From SZAS-18 sp038322235 (GTDB lineage Bacteria; Verrucomicrobiota; Verrucomicrobiia; Chthoniobacterales; SZAS-18): a DNA stretch of 64,000 nt. Positions 35,901 through 45,435 of the stretch are shown in pieces. The notes below the pieces were generated by a model. It was not told where the DNA came from. It worked only from the letters and a program-made list of their open reading frames with translations, and did no database searches. Each line of letters begins with the position of its first letter. Within the stretch, counting starts at the first letter, position 1. The stretch covers positions 21,170-85,169 of the forward strand of contig JBBQFQ010000019.1 in NCBI GenBank assembly GCA_038322235.1, in the 5' to 3' direction. A program made the position numbers and the translations under genes.

Positions 35901-37181
35901 CTAGCGCGCGGCGCGGTCCCGGCGGTTCCCGGCCCCGCCCCTCTCGCCCCGAGACGCGCGCAGCGCGGCGGCGGCGACGGCCGCGTCCGCTTCCGCCTGG
36001 ACGGCGGCGGCGCGGACCTCGTTGCTCGCCCGTTGCGCGGCGAGGAGATCGGTGAGCGAGGCCCCGCCGCGGGAAAACGCGTAGGCGACCGCCTCACGGA
36101 CGCGCTCGGCTTCGGGCACGATCCGACCGCGATAGGCCTGCGCGCGACGCGAGGCTTCGTTGAGCGCGGTGCGAGCACTTGCGAGATCCGCCGCAGCCTG
36201 CGTCTGGACGCGATCCAACGCCACCTTCGCCTGCCGTACCGCCGCCGCCGCCGCGCGACGCTCGCCGGCGCGATATCCCGGCAGTGGAAGCGGTACTGAA
36301 ATGCTGAACCCGAGCGAGTGCGGCGTGTCCGGCAGCTCGCGCTCGTACTGAATGGAAAAAATCGGGTCGGGGATTTGCTGCGCTCGTTCGAGCGCGAAGT
36401 CGGCCTCGGACCGCGCCAGCGTGAAGCGCGCCGCGACGATGTCGGCTCGCTCCGTGAAGTCGTCGCTTCCCGCTCCGGCGGGAATCAACGCTGCCAGTGG
36501 TCCAGCCAGCGCGAGCTTCCCGTCCGGACGACTCACACCGAGGAGAGTCTGGAGTTGAATGCGCGCGACCTGAGCGTTCGCCGCCGCCGCGCAGGCATCG
36601 AGTTCGAGCCGGGACGCCGCGACCTCGATCTGCGCGCGATCCGCCTTCGAGATGTCTCCCGCCTCAAACCGGGCCTCCGCGATTCCAGCCTCGCGGCGCA
36701 ACAGCGCCGCGGAAGCCTGCAACACCCCAGCCTGCGCGTCGGCCTGCAGAGCCCCCACGAAAGCCTTGGTCACGGCCAGGACGACCTGGCGCTGCGCGTC
36801 CCGCAGCCGCGCCTCGGCGCCAAGGAGCGTCGCAGCGGCGGCTCGCTGGCGCGGTCCGCGCTTACCGACCTCGATGAGCTGCGCGAGCCCGCCCGACTGG
36901 TCGTAGTTGCGATGAAAAAAATTCGCCCCCTGCCCGACGGTCTGCGTCCGCCCGATCCGGACCTTGTTCACGGTTAGGGTGGCCGTGGGATTGGGCAATT
37001 GCTGCGCGGAGCGCACCGCGCCGCGGGCGGTCTCCACGTCTTCCCGGGCGGCCCGGATGTCGGCATTTCGTTCCCGGGCAATTTTTTCGGCCTCGCCAAG
37101 GGATAGCGCCGCGGCATGGACGAGCCCACCGGCAAACAAGAACGACAGCAGCGCGGCCCAGCCCGGAATCGACACGGCCAA
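35901..37181 (-). CDS. Outer-membrane efflux channel (TolC/CzcC family)
   Basis: About 426 residues with a signal peptide (LLSFLFAGGLVHA) and two repeated helical segments (ERNADIRAAREDVETARGAV near the start; DFALERAQQIPDPIFSIQYE in the second half), as in TolC-type trimeric channels. Together with the adaptor and pump genes behind it, it would form a complete CzcCBA-like metal exporter. The first in-frame start is TTG at 37181; a GTG two codons later (37175) is equally plausible. No metal-responsive regulator gene is adjacent. Confidence 0.92.
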   Translation of the reverse strand: MAVSIPGWAALLSFLFAGGLVHAAALSLGEAEKIARERNADIRAAREDVETARGAVRSAQQLPNPTATLTVNKVRIGRTQTVGQGANFFHRNYDQSGGLAQLIEVGKRGPRQRAAAATLLGAEARLRDAQRQVVLAVTKAFVGALQADAQAGVLQASAALLRREAGIAEARFEAGDISKADRAQIEVAASRLELDACAAAANAQVARIQLQTLLGVSRPDGKLALAGPLAALIPAGAGSDDFTERADIVAARFTLARSEADFALERAQQIPDPIFSIQYERELPDTPHSLGFSISVPLPLPGYRAGERRAAAAAVRQAKVALDRVQTQAAADLASARTALNEASRRAQAYRGRIVPEAERVREAVAYAFSRGGASLTDLLAAQRASNEVRAAAVQAEADAAVAAAALRASRGERGGAGNRRDRAAR

Positions 37182-37322
37182 ACGTACCCGTCCAATCGAC
37201 GCTCAACAATCGGGCCCTGCCTCCGCGTCGTGTCGAATCTGGCCTGACAAAGCGTCGCCACCCTCAGCGCCGCTCAGACAGGCCAGACGGCAAATCATCC
37301 GCGATCTATTTGCTTCTTCCCC

Positions 37323-39590
37323 TCACAGCAGCTGCTGTGGATCCACATCGACCTGGATCTGCACTCCTTTCGGCAGGGTGAGCGCGTCGACCACGGCGCG
37401 GACGTGCCGGCTCAAACGAATGATCAGCCGGGCTCGCAGCTGGATGTGAAAACGCCATTGCGCCTTGAGTTTTTCCCAGGGCGCAGGCAGCGGGTCGTGT
37501 AGTTGGGCGCCCTCCGGGAGATTCTCTCCCAGCCGACGATGCAGGGTCTGGGCGGTGAGATCGGCCATCTCCTTGTGCTCGCTCCGTACCGTGATGAGCA
37601 CCAGGTGCGTGAAAGGCGGGTGATCGAACGCCTCCCGCATCGCCGCCTCCTGCTCGAAGAAGCCGAGGAAATCGTGATGGCGTGCGAATTGGATCGCCGG
37701 ATGCGACGGCGTGCGTGTCTGCACGATCACCTCGCCCTCCATGTCGCCCCGGCCGGCCCGGCCGGCCACCTGGGTGAGCAGCTGGAAGGTCCGCTCCGCG
37801 GCCCGAAAATCGTTCACGTGTAGACTCAGGTCGGCGTTGATGATGCCGACGAGCGTGACGTTCGGGAAATGCAGGCCTTTCGCGATCATCTGTGTGCCTA
37901 CGAGGATGTCCGTCTTTCCCTGTTTGAAGGCGCCCAGCGCATCGCGATGCGCGTGCTTTCCTCCCATGGTATCGGCATCCATGCGCGCGATCCGCGCCTG
38001 CGGAAACACCTTCCGGACGACCTCCTCGACGCGTTCCGTCCCAAGACCGCGTTGACGGATCGATGGGTCCCGGCATTCCGGATTCGGACAACGCTTCGGC
38101 GCCTTCCGGCGGTGGCCACACATGTGGCAGATGAGCTGGTCCTCGGCCTGATGAAAAGTCAGCGGCAGGCTACAGTCCGGGCACTCGCAGACGAAGCCAC
38201 AGAGCGGGCAGAGCAGCGCGCTCGCATAACCACGCCGGTTGAGAAAGAGGATGCTCTGTTCGCCGCGCGTAAGTCGCTGCGTGATGGCCGCGCGGAGTTT
38301 CTCCGAGAGAATCGCCGGACCGCTGAAGCCGGAGCGTTGGGCTTCGCGGCGCAGGTCGATGACCCGGGTGATGGGAAGCTTTCGGTCATCGATCCGGGTG
38401 GGCAGCGACAGCAGCCGGTATTTGCCTGTCACCGCGTTCTGATAGCTCTCCAGCGCGGGCGTCGCGCTGCCGAGCACCACTGGGCAACCTTCGAGCTTTG
38501 CCCGCACCACCGCGACGTCCCGCGCGTGGTAGCGCGGCGCCTCCTCCTGCTTGTAGGAGGAATCGTGCTCCTCATCGACCACGATCAATCCCACCCGATG
38601 CACCGGCGCGAAGATCGCGCTGCGCGCGCCGATCACGATGCTCGCGCGCCCGGAATAAATGCGGTGCCACTCGTCATGGCGCTCGCCGCCCGAAAGGCGG
38701 GAATGCAAGACCGCCACCTCATCGCCGCCCGCCGAGAATCGGGCCTTGAAGCGCTCCACCGTCTGCGGCGTCAGAGAGATTTCCGGTACCAGGACGAGCG
38801 CTCCCTGGCCACGCGAACGCGCGAGCTCAATGGCCTGAAGATAAATCTCGGTCTTCCCGCTCCCGGTCACGCCGTGCAGGAGCATCGGCTTCCGCCCGGC
38901 CGCCTGTCCGTCCATCGCTTCACGGACCGCGGCGAGCGCGACCCGCTGCTCTTCGTTCAGCGCCAGGGCTGAATCAGGCAGAAACGTTTCGCCTTCGAAC
39001 GGATCGCGCGCCAGGGCTCCGGCCTCAATGAGAATGAAGCCCTGCTTCACGAGCGCCTGCAACATCACGCGGGATCCGCCCGTCCCCTCGAGCAGCTTCG
39101 TCACCTGCGCCCGCTGGCCGGGCGCCGACTCGATGGCGGCAAGCAATTCGGCCCGCCGCGGCGAGCGTTTCGCGAGGGCGGCCACTTCGGTCTCGTCCGG
39201 GGCGCGCACGAGTCGCGCGAACTGCCGTTCCGCGAACTCGATCTCGGCCTTCCGGATCACCTCCGGCAGCACACACCGCATCGCCTGGTCCGCCGGCGTG
39301 CAGTAGTAGTCCGCCATCCAGCGCGCGAGCTCCAGCAGCACCGCCGGGACGACCGTGCCCTCGGCGACGAGCTCCGTGATCGGACGCAGCCGCTCGACGG
39401 ACACATCGCTCTCGGGCGGCAGCCCGATGACCGTTCCGAGCAACTGCCGATGCCGGAACGGCAGCCGCACCCGCGAGCCGATTGCGACCGAATCCGCCAG
39501 CAATTCCGGGATCAGATAGTCGAACTCCCGGTCCGTCGTGCCGTCTACGATGAGCCGGGCGATGCGGGGAGCAGACATTCCCCGCACCAT
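37323..39590 (-). CDS. priA: Primosomal protein N' (PriA helicase)
   Basis: About 755 residues. The N-terminal 3'-DNA-binding domain (REFDYLIPE, GSRVRLPFRHRQLLGTVIG) is followed by helicase motifs: Walker A in GVTGSGKTEIYLQ, DEEH box in VVDEEHDSSYKQEE, and VAGRAGRGDMEGEV. Eight cysteines arranged in pairs (CPLCGFVCECPDC, CHMCGHRRKAPKRCPNPEC) bind zinc. It restarts stalled replication forks. In-frame ATGs at 39590 and 39578 compete; the second is followed directly by the family-like SAPRIARLIVD. Single gene on its strand, downstream of the secreted repeat protein gene. Confidence 0.96.
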   Translation of the reverse strand: MVRGMSAPRIARLIVDGTTDREFDYLIPELLADSVAIGSRVRLPFRHRQLLGTVIGLPPESDVSVERLRPITELVAEGTVVPAVLLELARWMADYYCTPADQAMRCVLPEVIRKAEIEFAERQFARLVRAPDETEVAALAKRSPRRAELLAAIESAPGQRAQVTKLLEGTGGSRVMLQALVKQGFILIEAGALARDPFEGETFLPDSALALNEEQRVALAAVREAMDGQAAGRKPMLLHGVTGSGKTEIYLQAIELARSRGQGALVLVPEISLTPQTVERFKARFSAGGDEVAVLHSRLSGGERHDEWHRIYSGRASIVIGARSAIFAPVHRVGLIVVDEEHDSSYKQEEAPRYHARDVAVVRAKLEGCPVVLGSATPALESYQNAVTGKYRLLSLPTRIDDRKLPITRVIDLRREAQRSGFSGPAILSEKLRAAITQRLTRGEQSILFLNRRGYASALLCPLCGFVCECPDCSLPLTFHQAEDQLICHMCGHRRKAPKRCPNPECRDPSIRQRGLGTERVEEVVRKVFPQARIARMDADTMGGKHAHRDALGAFKQGKTDILVGTQMIAKGLHFPNVTLVGIINADLSLHVNDFRAAERTFQLLTQVAGRAGRGDMEGEVIVQTRTPSHPAIQFARHHDFLGFFEQEAAMREAFDHPPFTHLVLITVRSEHKEMADLTAQTLHRRLGENLPEGAQLHDPLPAPWEKLKAQWRFHIQLRARLIIRLSRHVRAVVDALTLPKGVQIQVDVDPQQLL

Positions 39591-39635
39591 AGCGAGCGCG
39601 CGGGAGCGCGCAGTCGTTCAACTCCGAGGCGGGGA

Positions 39636-41489
39636 CTACTCCAGATCGAAGACCTCGACGAGCGCCACGCCCGTGCTGCCGTTCACGCCGCGAACGATCG
39701 CGGTATAAGGCCCCGGCGCGAGAGTCATGATGATGGCTGATTCCTGGTCGCTCTTCGGCTTGTAGGGGCTGGCGGCGATCGCTGCACTCTGGTCGGAGGT
39801 CGTCCAGTCATCGTTCTGCGCCATAAGCGCCCCGGCGCGGTCGCGCAGTTCGAGGGTCGGATTCTGCAAGACGCCGGAAACGCCGCTCTGCGTCAGGGAA
39901 GGTCCGACCGCCCGCACCATCACGCGACGGGTGCGATTGCCGCCGATGACAAAGCCGCCGATCATCACGCTGTCGCCCGTGAGCACGCGGCCCCGGGTGG
40001 AAACGTTGATGGGGCGGATCGCAGTCGAATCCCGCTGGAGGTCATACATCTCGATCAACGCGACGCCCATTTCGCCGCCGACCCCGCGCACGATCACGGT
40101 ATAGGCCCCGGCACTCAGGGTCGTCACGATCGCGGCCTCGCGCGGGTCTCCCGGGGGCAGACCGGTCGCCTGGATTTCGGCCTGCTGGTCACTCGTCCAA
40201 CCGGAGTTCTGCGCGACGAGCGCTCCCGCGGCGTTGCGGAGTTCCATCGAGACCGCGCTCAGCGTCCCAGTGACGCCCCGCGCCGTCAGGCTGGGGCCGA
40301 GCGCGCGGATAATCACTCGCTTCGACCCAGTGCCGGAGACCACGAACCCGCCGATCGCGACGTTGTCGCCCGCCTCCACCCGCAGGCGGGTGGAGAGGTT
40401 GATGAGCTGGGTGGGCATGTTTTGCTCGCCCGGCGAGACTCCGACGAGCGGTCCGATCTGAACGGAACCGCCGAGCGCGATGTGATCGCGGCGGCCGGAG
40501 GCGTCGGAGAGCACCAGCGCCAGATAGTAAGTCGCTTCCGGCAGCGTGGTGAGCAGGGCGCGATCGAACGAAGCGTTCGTAATCCTCGCCCCCGCGGCGA
40601 GAGGATCCGTGAGCGTCACGCTCGCGAGCGGATAGGTATTGGGCGGAAGCGGACCGCCGCGGTAGGGCGCACGGAACGCGTAGAGATCGAGCTGAATCGG
40701 ACCGGAAGAGGACGTGCGGTTATTTTGAATGTTCACGCCCCCGATCGATACGGTGCCCGTGCCGAGCGCGATCGTGGGAATCGAAGTCAGCGCGAGATCG
40801 ACTCCGCCCGCCGGCAGGAGCGTGGAAAGGTCGACCGGGAACCCACTGGACCGCAGGGCTGCTTCGATCTCACGCAGTTGCGTGCCCGTGAGACCGAACT
40901 GCGCGGCGCGCGTCGCAAAGCTAATCTGATCGCTGTAGGAGAGCTTGGCGAAGGTGTTGAAGAGCCAAACGATGAGATTGCCGCCGAGGTTGCTTGTTCC
41001 CGTGTTTTGCTGGTAGACGCTGACGAGTGAACTCCACGCGCTCTCCAGCGAGGAACCCGCGGACGACGTACCCGAATCGACCGTGACCCAGGCGTAAGGG
41101 TCCGAAGTCAGGTCCAGCTTGAAGGCTGCGGCGGTTTTGCGGAAACTCGCTTTATCGGGGTCGGTATCGAGCGTGTACTCCACGATCACAAAGCGTCCGG
41201 CCGCGTTTTGTCGCTGCGTCACCGCGTAGGAATCGTCATCGGCTCCGCCGAGCACGTAGTCGAAGACGCCATGGTCATCCTTCAGGGTCTGCGTGCCATT
41301 CGTCCCCAGCACGAAAGTCTCCTTGCGGAACTGCTGGTGGGTCTTCGTGCGGTCCTGCGAATCCGTGAAAGAGCGAACGAACGTCCAGCGGTCCGCGAGG
41401 ATCGATCCATCCCGCGCGCCGGCGATGGACGGCAGGAGGATGCCCGAAGCGGCGAGCGCGAGGGCGAGAGCAGGAAATGCGCGGATCAT
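39636..41489 (-). CDS. Large secreted protein with two C-terminal repeat domains
   Basis: 617 residues with a signal peptide (FPALALALAASGILLPSIAGA). The C-terminal 250 residues consist of two similar units of about 120 residues; each begins with NLSTRLRVEAGD or NVSTRGRVLTGD, continues IGGFV-[VI]xG and VIIRALGPSL / VMVRAVGPSL, and ends in YT[VA]IVRGVxG. Such units are common in exported proteins of Verrucomicrobiota and some other phyla and look like beta-sandwich surface modules. The N-terminal part is unassigned and may be a lineage-specific domain. Function unknown. Confidence 0.82.
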   Translation of the reverse strand: MIRAFPALALALAASGILLPSIAGARDGSILADRWTFVRSFTDSQDRTKTHQQFRKETFVLGTNGTQTLKDDHGVFDYVLGGADDDSYAVTQRQNAAGRFVIVEYTLDTDPDKASFRKTAAAFKLDLTSDPYAWVTVDSGTSSAGSSLESAWSSLVSVYQQNTGTSNLGGNLIVWLFNTFAKLSYSDQISFATRAAQFGLTGTQLREIEAALRSSGFPVDLSTLLPAGGVDLALTSIPTIALGTGTVSIGGVNIQNNRTSSSGPIQLDLYAFRAPYRGGPLPPNTYPLASVTLTDPLAAGARITNASFDRALLTTLPEATYYLALVLSDASGRRDHIALGGSVQIGPLVGVSPGEQNMPTQLINLSTRLRVEAGDNVAIGGFVVSGTGSKRVIIRALGPSLTARGVTGTLSAVSMELRNAAGALVAQNSGWTSDQQAEIQATGLPPGDPREAAIVTTLSAGAYTVIVRGVGGEMGVALIEMYDLQRDSTAIRPINVSTRGRVLTGDSVMIGGFVIGGNRTRRVMVRAVGPSLTQSGVSGVLQNPTLELRDRAGALMAQNDDWTTSDQSAAIAASPYKPKSDQESAIIMTLAPGPYTAIVRGVNGSTGVALVEVFDLE

Positions 41490-41684
41490 GGAAGGCTCGG
41501 TGGCGGGAATTACTCCGATATTTTGAAATCGGCTCGCGGGAGTCAAGGACGCAGAGTGCGATTGCGCTTTGATTCCGTGTGCTCGGGTCCGGCGCGTGGA
41601 TCATCCTCCCGCGTCAGACCTCCGCCCGGCCCCTGACCATTCGCTTGCATCGGGAGGCTTTGCACGTGGTAATGCGCCTGCGCC

Positions 41685-44480
41685 ATGTCCGATGCGACCT
41701 CCCTCCCGCCGGTGCCAGGTGCCCCGTTCGCGTGGCGCTACGCGCACTACGAGGTCCTGCGGCACCCCGGCGGTCACCCCTGGCAACTTGGCCAGGGCGG
41801 GATGGGGATAACCTACAAGGCGCTCGACACCCGGCTTCAGGTGCACGTCGCGCTGAAGGTGATTCATCCGCATCTCGCCACGCTGCCCGATGTGCAGCGA
41901 CTCTTCGTCCGCGAGGCGCGGGCCGCCGCGCGCATTCTTCACCCGAACGTGGCGCCCGTGGTCTTCCTCAGCGATGAACCCGGACGTCTTTTCTACGCGA
42001 TGGAGTTTGTCGACGGACGCTCGCTCCACGCCTGGATGCGCGCCCCGCCGGCCGGGCAGCCCCGCAAAGTTGCGCTCGCGCTCGCCTTCGCGGAGCAGAT
42101 CGCGCGTGGTCTGCAGGCGGTGCACGAGCAGGGAATCATCCATCGCGATCTCAAGCCCGCGAACATCATGGTGGTCGAATTCCCCGAGGGCCATCCGCGG
42201 CGGCGCGCGCTAGCCGCGAGCGGGGGCTGCCTGCTGAAGATCATCGATTTCGGCCTCGCCCGCGGCGCGGGCGCCCAGCCCGGGGTGCCCATGACGGTGA
42301 CGCCGGAGACGAGCGGATTCCGCGGGACGGCGACGTACGCGAGCCCGGAACAATGCAACGAATCCCCGCAGCTCGACGGCCGGTCCGACCTATACTCGCT
42401 CGGCTGCATTCTCTGGGAACTGCTCGCCGGCCGGCCTCCCTTCGACGGCCGCTCCCACTTTGAGCTGCTCCGACAGCATCTCGATGACGATCCGCCCTGG
42501 GCACTGCTCGCCAAGCTCCCGCCCGCTGCCCAGACCGTGTTGAAATCGCTCCTCGCGAAGCGGCGCGAGGATCGGCCTCCGCATGCCGCGGCCGCGGCGG
42601 ATGCCATTCTCGACGCGACCGCCGAAGCCGGCGGCGGACTCGTCGCGCCCACCGGCCGGACAGCTTCCGTCAGCGCCCCCTCCTCCCGGGCCACCACGCC
42701 CGCGCCGATCACCGTCACCATCGGCCGGCATCACGTCGTTGGCTTCGCCTTCGCCGCGTTCGCGGTCGTTGCCGCAGTCGGCGGGCTCGCGTACTGGCTG
42801 CGCGGTCCGGGCGGTCCGCTCCCGGACCTCAACCCGAAAAGCAGCGGTCGGGCCACGCAAAGCATGCGCCGCGTGATCGCGGTGCTGCCCTTTGAAAATC
42901 GCGGGGGCGAAAAGGACAACGAAATCTTCACCGAGGGCATCCACGAGGACATCATCACGAGCCTCGCCAAGGTGCGCGAGATTCGCGTCATCGCCCGCTC
43001 CTCGGTCATGAAATACCGCGCCACCACGCGCGACCTGCGGGAGGTCGGACGCGAGCTCGGAGCCACGGCCGTGCTCGAGGGCAGCGTGCGGCGCGAGGGC
43101 ACGCGAGTCCGCGTCTCGACCCGGCTGGTCGATGCCACGAGCGGGCATAATCTCTGGGCGGAATCGTTTGATCGCGAGGTCACTGACGTCTTCGAGATCC
43201 AGGCGGCCGTCGCCCGGGAGCTCGCCACCGCGCTCGCCGCGACGCTCACACTGCCGGAGCAGCGCGCGATCGCGAAGCGACCGACCGTGAGCGTGGAGGC
43301 GTATGAGGTCTTCGTCCGCGCGCGGTCCGCGGAACAACGCGGACCGATCACCGCCGACACCCTCCGCGAGATGCTGCCGTTGTACGAACGCTGCGTGCAG
43401 CTCGACCCGAAATTCGCCCAGGCCCACGCGCGGCTCTCGATCGCCCACAGCCAGATGTATTGGTTTGCGGTCGATCAGACCCCCGCCCGCATCGCCCTCG
43501 CGCGGAGCGCAGCCGAACGGGCGGCGGAGCTCCAGCCCGGACTCGCCGATGCCCACGTGGCGCTGGGTGAAATCTACTACCGACTCGAGCGAAACTGGAA
43601 GGCGGCGCTCCGGGAGTACCAGATCGCGCTCGCGATCGAGCCGAGCAATGTCGTCGCGCTCGACTCCGCCGGACTCGCGCTGCGCCGGCTCGGACAATGG
43701 CCTGAAGCGGTGAAGTTACTCGAAGAGGCGGCCCAGCTCGCGCCGAATGACGCCCGCCGGCTGATGAGCCTCGCCGAGCTGCTTTTTAATGTGCATCGCT
43801 TCGCCGAGGCCGACCGGATCGGTTCGCGCGTGCTCGAGCTGACCGATGATCCGTATTGGGAATCGCTTCTCCTCCTGCTGCACCTCGAGACGCGCGACGA
43901 CTGGGAAGGCTTTGTGAAGCGTTACCGCGAAATCATCCCGCGCATGCCGCCGGATCTGCGCTTCGAGCTCCAGCTCATCATCAGCGATCACGAGGGCGCT
44001 CTGAGCACGCTGGCGGGGCTGCCCGATACCGTCCGCTTCCTGAGCAGCCGTTACCCGAAGGCGTTGGTCAATGCGATCGTCCACGAGCGAATGGGCAACG
44101 CGCTTGCCGCGCCGGAATTCGCCGAGGCGGTGCGCCAGGCGGAAGCCACCCTCGCCACGAAGCCCGATGACGCGCTCCTCCGCGCGAAATACGCCACCGC
44201 GCTGGCGGGGGCCGGGCGGCGCGAGGACGCATTGTGGGAATCGGCCCGCGCCATGGAATTGCTGCCGGAGACGAGCGATCCCGTCTTCGGCCGGTATGTC
44301 ATCATTGAGCGTGCGCTCATCCACCTGCGTTTTGGCGATGCCGCGGAAGCGACTCGACTCCTGCGACACGTCGCGGACAGCGGCGGCACCCGGTTGTGCC
44401 GTGGCATGCTGCGGCACTATCCGGAGTTCGCGTCTCTGCGGGGCTACCCACCCTTCGATGAATACGTTTCCCACAAATGA
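41685..44480 (+). CDS. Ser/Thr protein kinase fused to FlgO/TolB-like domain and TPR repeats
   Basis: 931 residues. An N-terminal Hanks-type kinase shows GQGGMGITYKA (nucleotide loop), VALKVI (lysine), HRDLKPANIM (catalytic loop), DFGLARG and the APE-equivalent ASPEQ. A membrane helix lies at about 348-368 (VVGFAFAAFAVVAAVGGLAY). The extracytoplasmic part has a VIAVLPFENRGGEKDNEIFTE module followed by a segment ending SGHNLWAESFDREV, the FlgO/TolB N-domain type found in adenylate-cyclase-like sensor proteins, then about eight TPR units to the end. It likely relays an envelope or protein-interaction signal to kinase targets. Confidence 0.92.
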   Translation: MSDATSLPPVPGAPFAWRYAHYEVLRHPGGHPWQLGQGGMGITYKALDTRLQVHVALKVIHPHLATLPDVQRLFVREARAAARILHPNVAPVVFLSDEPGRLFYAMEFVDGRSLHAWMRAPPAGQPRKVALALAFAEQIARGLQAVHEQGIIHRDLKPANIMVVEFPEGHPRRRALAASGGCLLKIIDFGLARGAGAQPGVPMTVTPETSGFRGTATYASPEQCNESPQLDGRSDLYSLGCILWELLAGRPPFDGRSHFELLRQHLDDDPPWALLAKLPPAAQTVLKSLLAKRREDRPPHAAAAADAILDATAEAGGGLVAPTGRTASVSAPSSRATTPAPITVTIGRHHVVGFAFAAFAVVAAVGGLAYWLRGPGGPLPDLNPKSSGRATQSMRRVIAVLPFENRGGEKDNEIFTEGIHEDIITSLAKVREIRVIARSSVMKYRATTRDLREVGRELGATAVLEGSVRREGTRVRVSTRLVDATSGHNLWAESFDREVTDVFEIQAAVARELATALAATLTLPEQRAIAKRPTVSVEAYEVFVRARSAEQRGPITADTLREMLPLYERCVQLDPKFAQAHARLSIAHSQMYWFAVDQTPARIALARSAAERAAELQPGLADAHVALGEIYYRLERNWKAALREYQIALAIEPSNVVALDSAGLALRRLGQWPEAVKLLEEAAQLAPNDARRLMSLAELLFNVHRFAEADRIGSRVLELTDDPYWESLLLLLHLETRDDWEGFVKRYREIIPRMPPDLRFELQLIISDHEGALSTLAGLPDTVRFLSSRYPKALVNAIVHERMGNALAAPEFAEAVRQAEATLATKPDDALLRAKYATALAGAGRREDALWESARAMELLPETSDPVFGRYVIIERALIHLRFGDAAEATRLLRHVADSGGTRLCRGMLRHYPEFASLRGYPPFDEYVSHK

Positions 44481-45027
44481 ACCGCGTTCGACGGCCCAGA
44501 AATTTGGCGTCCTCGGCGCTATCGTCGTGCTGGCCTGCGCGGGGAGCGGCCTCTTCGGGATGCTCCACAATCAGGTCAGCTACACCGTCAGCCCCGAGTA
44601 CTTCTCCCGCTTCAAGTTCCTCCAGTTCGGGCTGCTCGATCCGTCGGTGCCTGAGCGAGCGCGCGCTGCGCTGATCGGCTTTCTCGCCTCGTGGTGGATG
44701 GGCCTGCCCGGCGGCCTGTTTCTCGGCGCGTCCGCGTTCGTCTTCCCCGCCGCGCAGATGTTTGGAGCCGCCGCGCGCGCGCTCGTCGCCGCGCTTTTTA
44801 CCGCGGCACTGTTCCCGCTCGGCGCGCTGCTGTGGTCGCTGATCTGGGATCCCGCGAGCGTTCCCCTGCGGCCGGGATATGCACGCCCGTCGGTCACGAA
44901 TCCGATCGCGTTCGAGCGCGCTGGCGCGATGCATCGGGCTGCCTACTTCGGCGGCGTCTTTGGCCTCGCGGCGGGGCGTTTCTGGATGATGCGGAGGCGA
45001 CGCGCCTCGCAAAGGTCGCAGTCGTGA
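44458..45027 (+). CDS. Hypothetical membrane protein
   Basis: 189 residues with about three or four hydrophobic helices (FGVLGAIVVLACAGSGLFG, FLASWWMGLPGGLFLGASAF, ALVAALFTAALFPLGALLW). No family recognised. The start codon at 44458 overlaps the end of the kinase gene by 23 bases, and its stop overlaps the GTG of the next small gene. The three genes are therefore translationally coupled, which hints that this protein works with the kinase. Confidence 0.7.
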   Translation: MNTFPTNEPRSTAQKFGVLGAIVVLACAGSGLFGMLHNQVSYTVSPEYFSRFKFLQFGLLDPSVPERARAALIGFLASWWMGLPGGLFLGASAFVFPAAQMFGAAARALVAALFTAALFPLGALLWSLIWDPASVPLRPGYARPSVTNPIAFERAGAMHRAAYFGGVFGLAAGRFWMMRRRRASQRSQS

Positions 45028-45290
45028 GCGAACAATTCCGCGAATTCCCGGAGATGCGCTCCCCCGCCCCTGATCCGATGCCCCCGCGATGGATTTTCGT
45101 CCCCGCCGCGGTGCTCGGGCTTCTCTCGCCCTTTCTGCTCGGGCCCTCGCCCGACTCTGGCGTCGGAGCGCTCGTCGCGGCACTCGTAGGCTTTGGCGTG
45201 GGCATGATGCCGACGTTCCTGATCTGGCACAGCTTCCATTTCATTCGCGGCCTCTTCCGCGGGTCGTCCCAGCGCGATCGCGAAGAGTAG
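45024..45290 (+). CDS. Small hypothetical membrane protein
   Basis: 88 residues with two hydrophobic helices (FVPAAVLGLLSPFLLG and GALVAALVGFGVGMMPTFLI). The GTG start overlaps the stop of the preceding gene in the GTGA arrangement, typical of translational coupling; ATG codons at 45054 and 45078 are later alternatives. No family recognised. Confidence 0.6.
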   Translation: MSEQFREFPEMRSPAPDPMPPRWIFVPAAVLGLLSPFLLGPSPDSGVGALVAALVGFGVGMMPTFLIWHSFHFIRGLFRGSSQRDREE

Positions 45291-45435
45291 TTCTGGGACC
45301 GGCGACGCGCGGGTCCGGTTTCGAGCCGACTTCGAGGGGACTGCAGGCGATGAGGCGGGCAGCCAGCGCAGGGGCGAGCCGCGAAGACTCGGTACCTCAC
45401 CGCGTCTTCGTCGTTGCCTTGCCCTCCAGTCCGCC

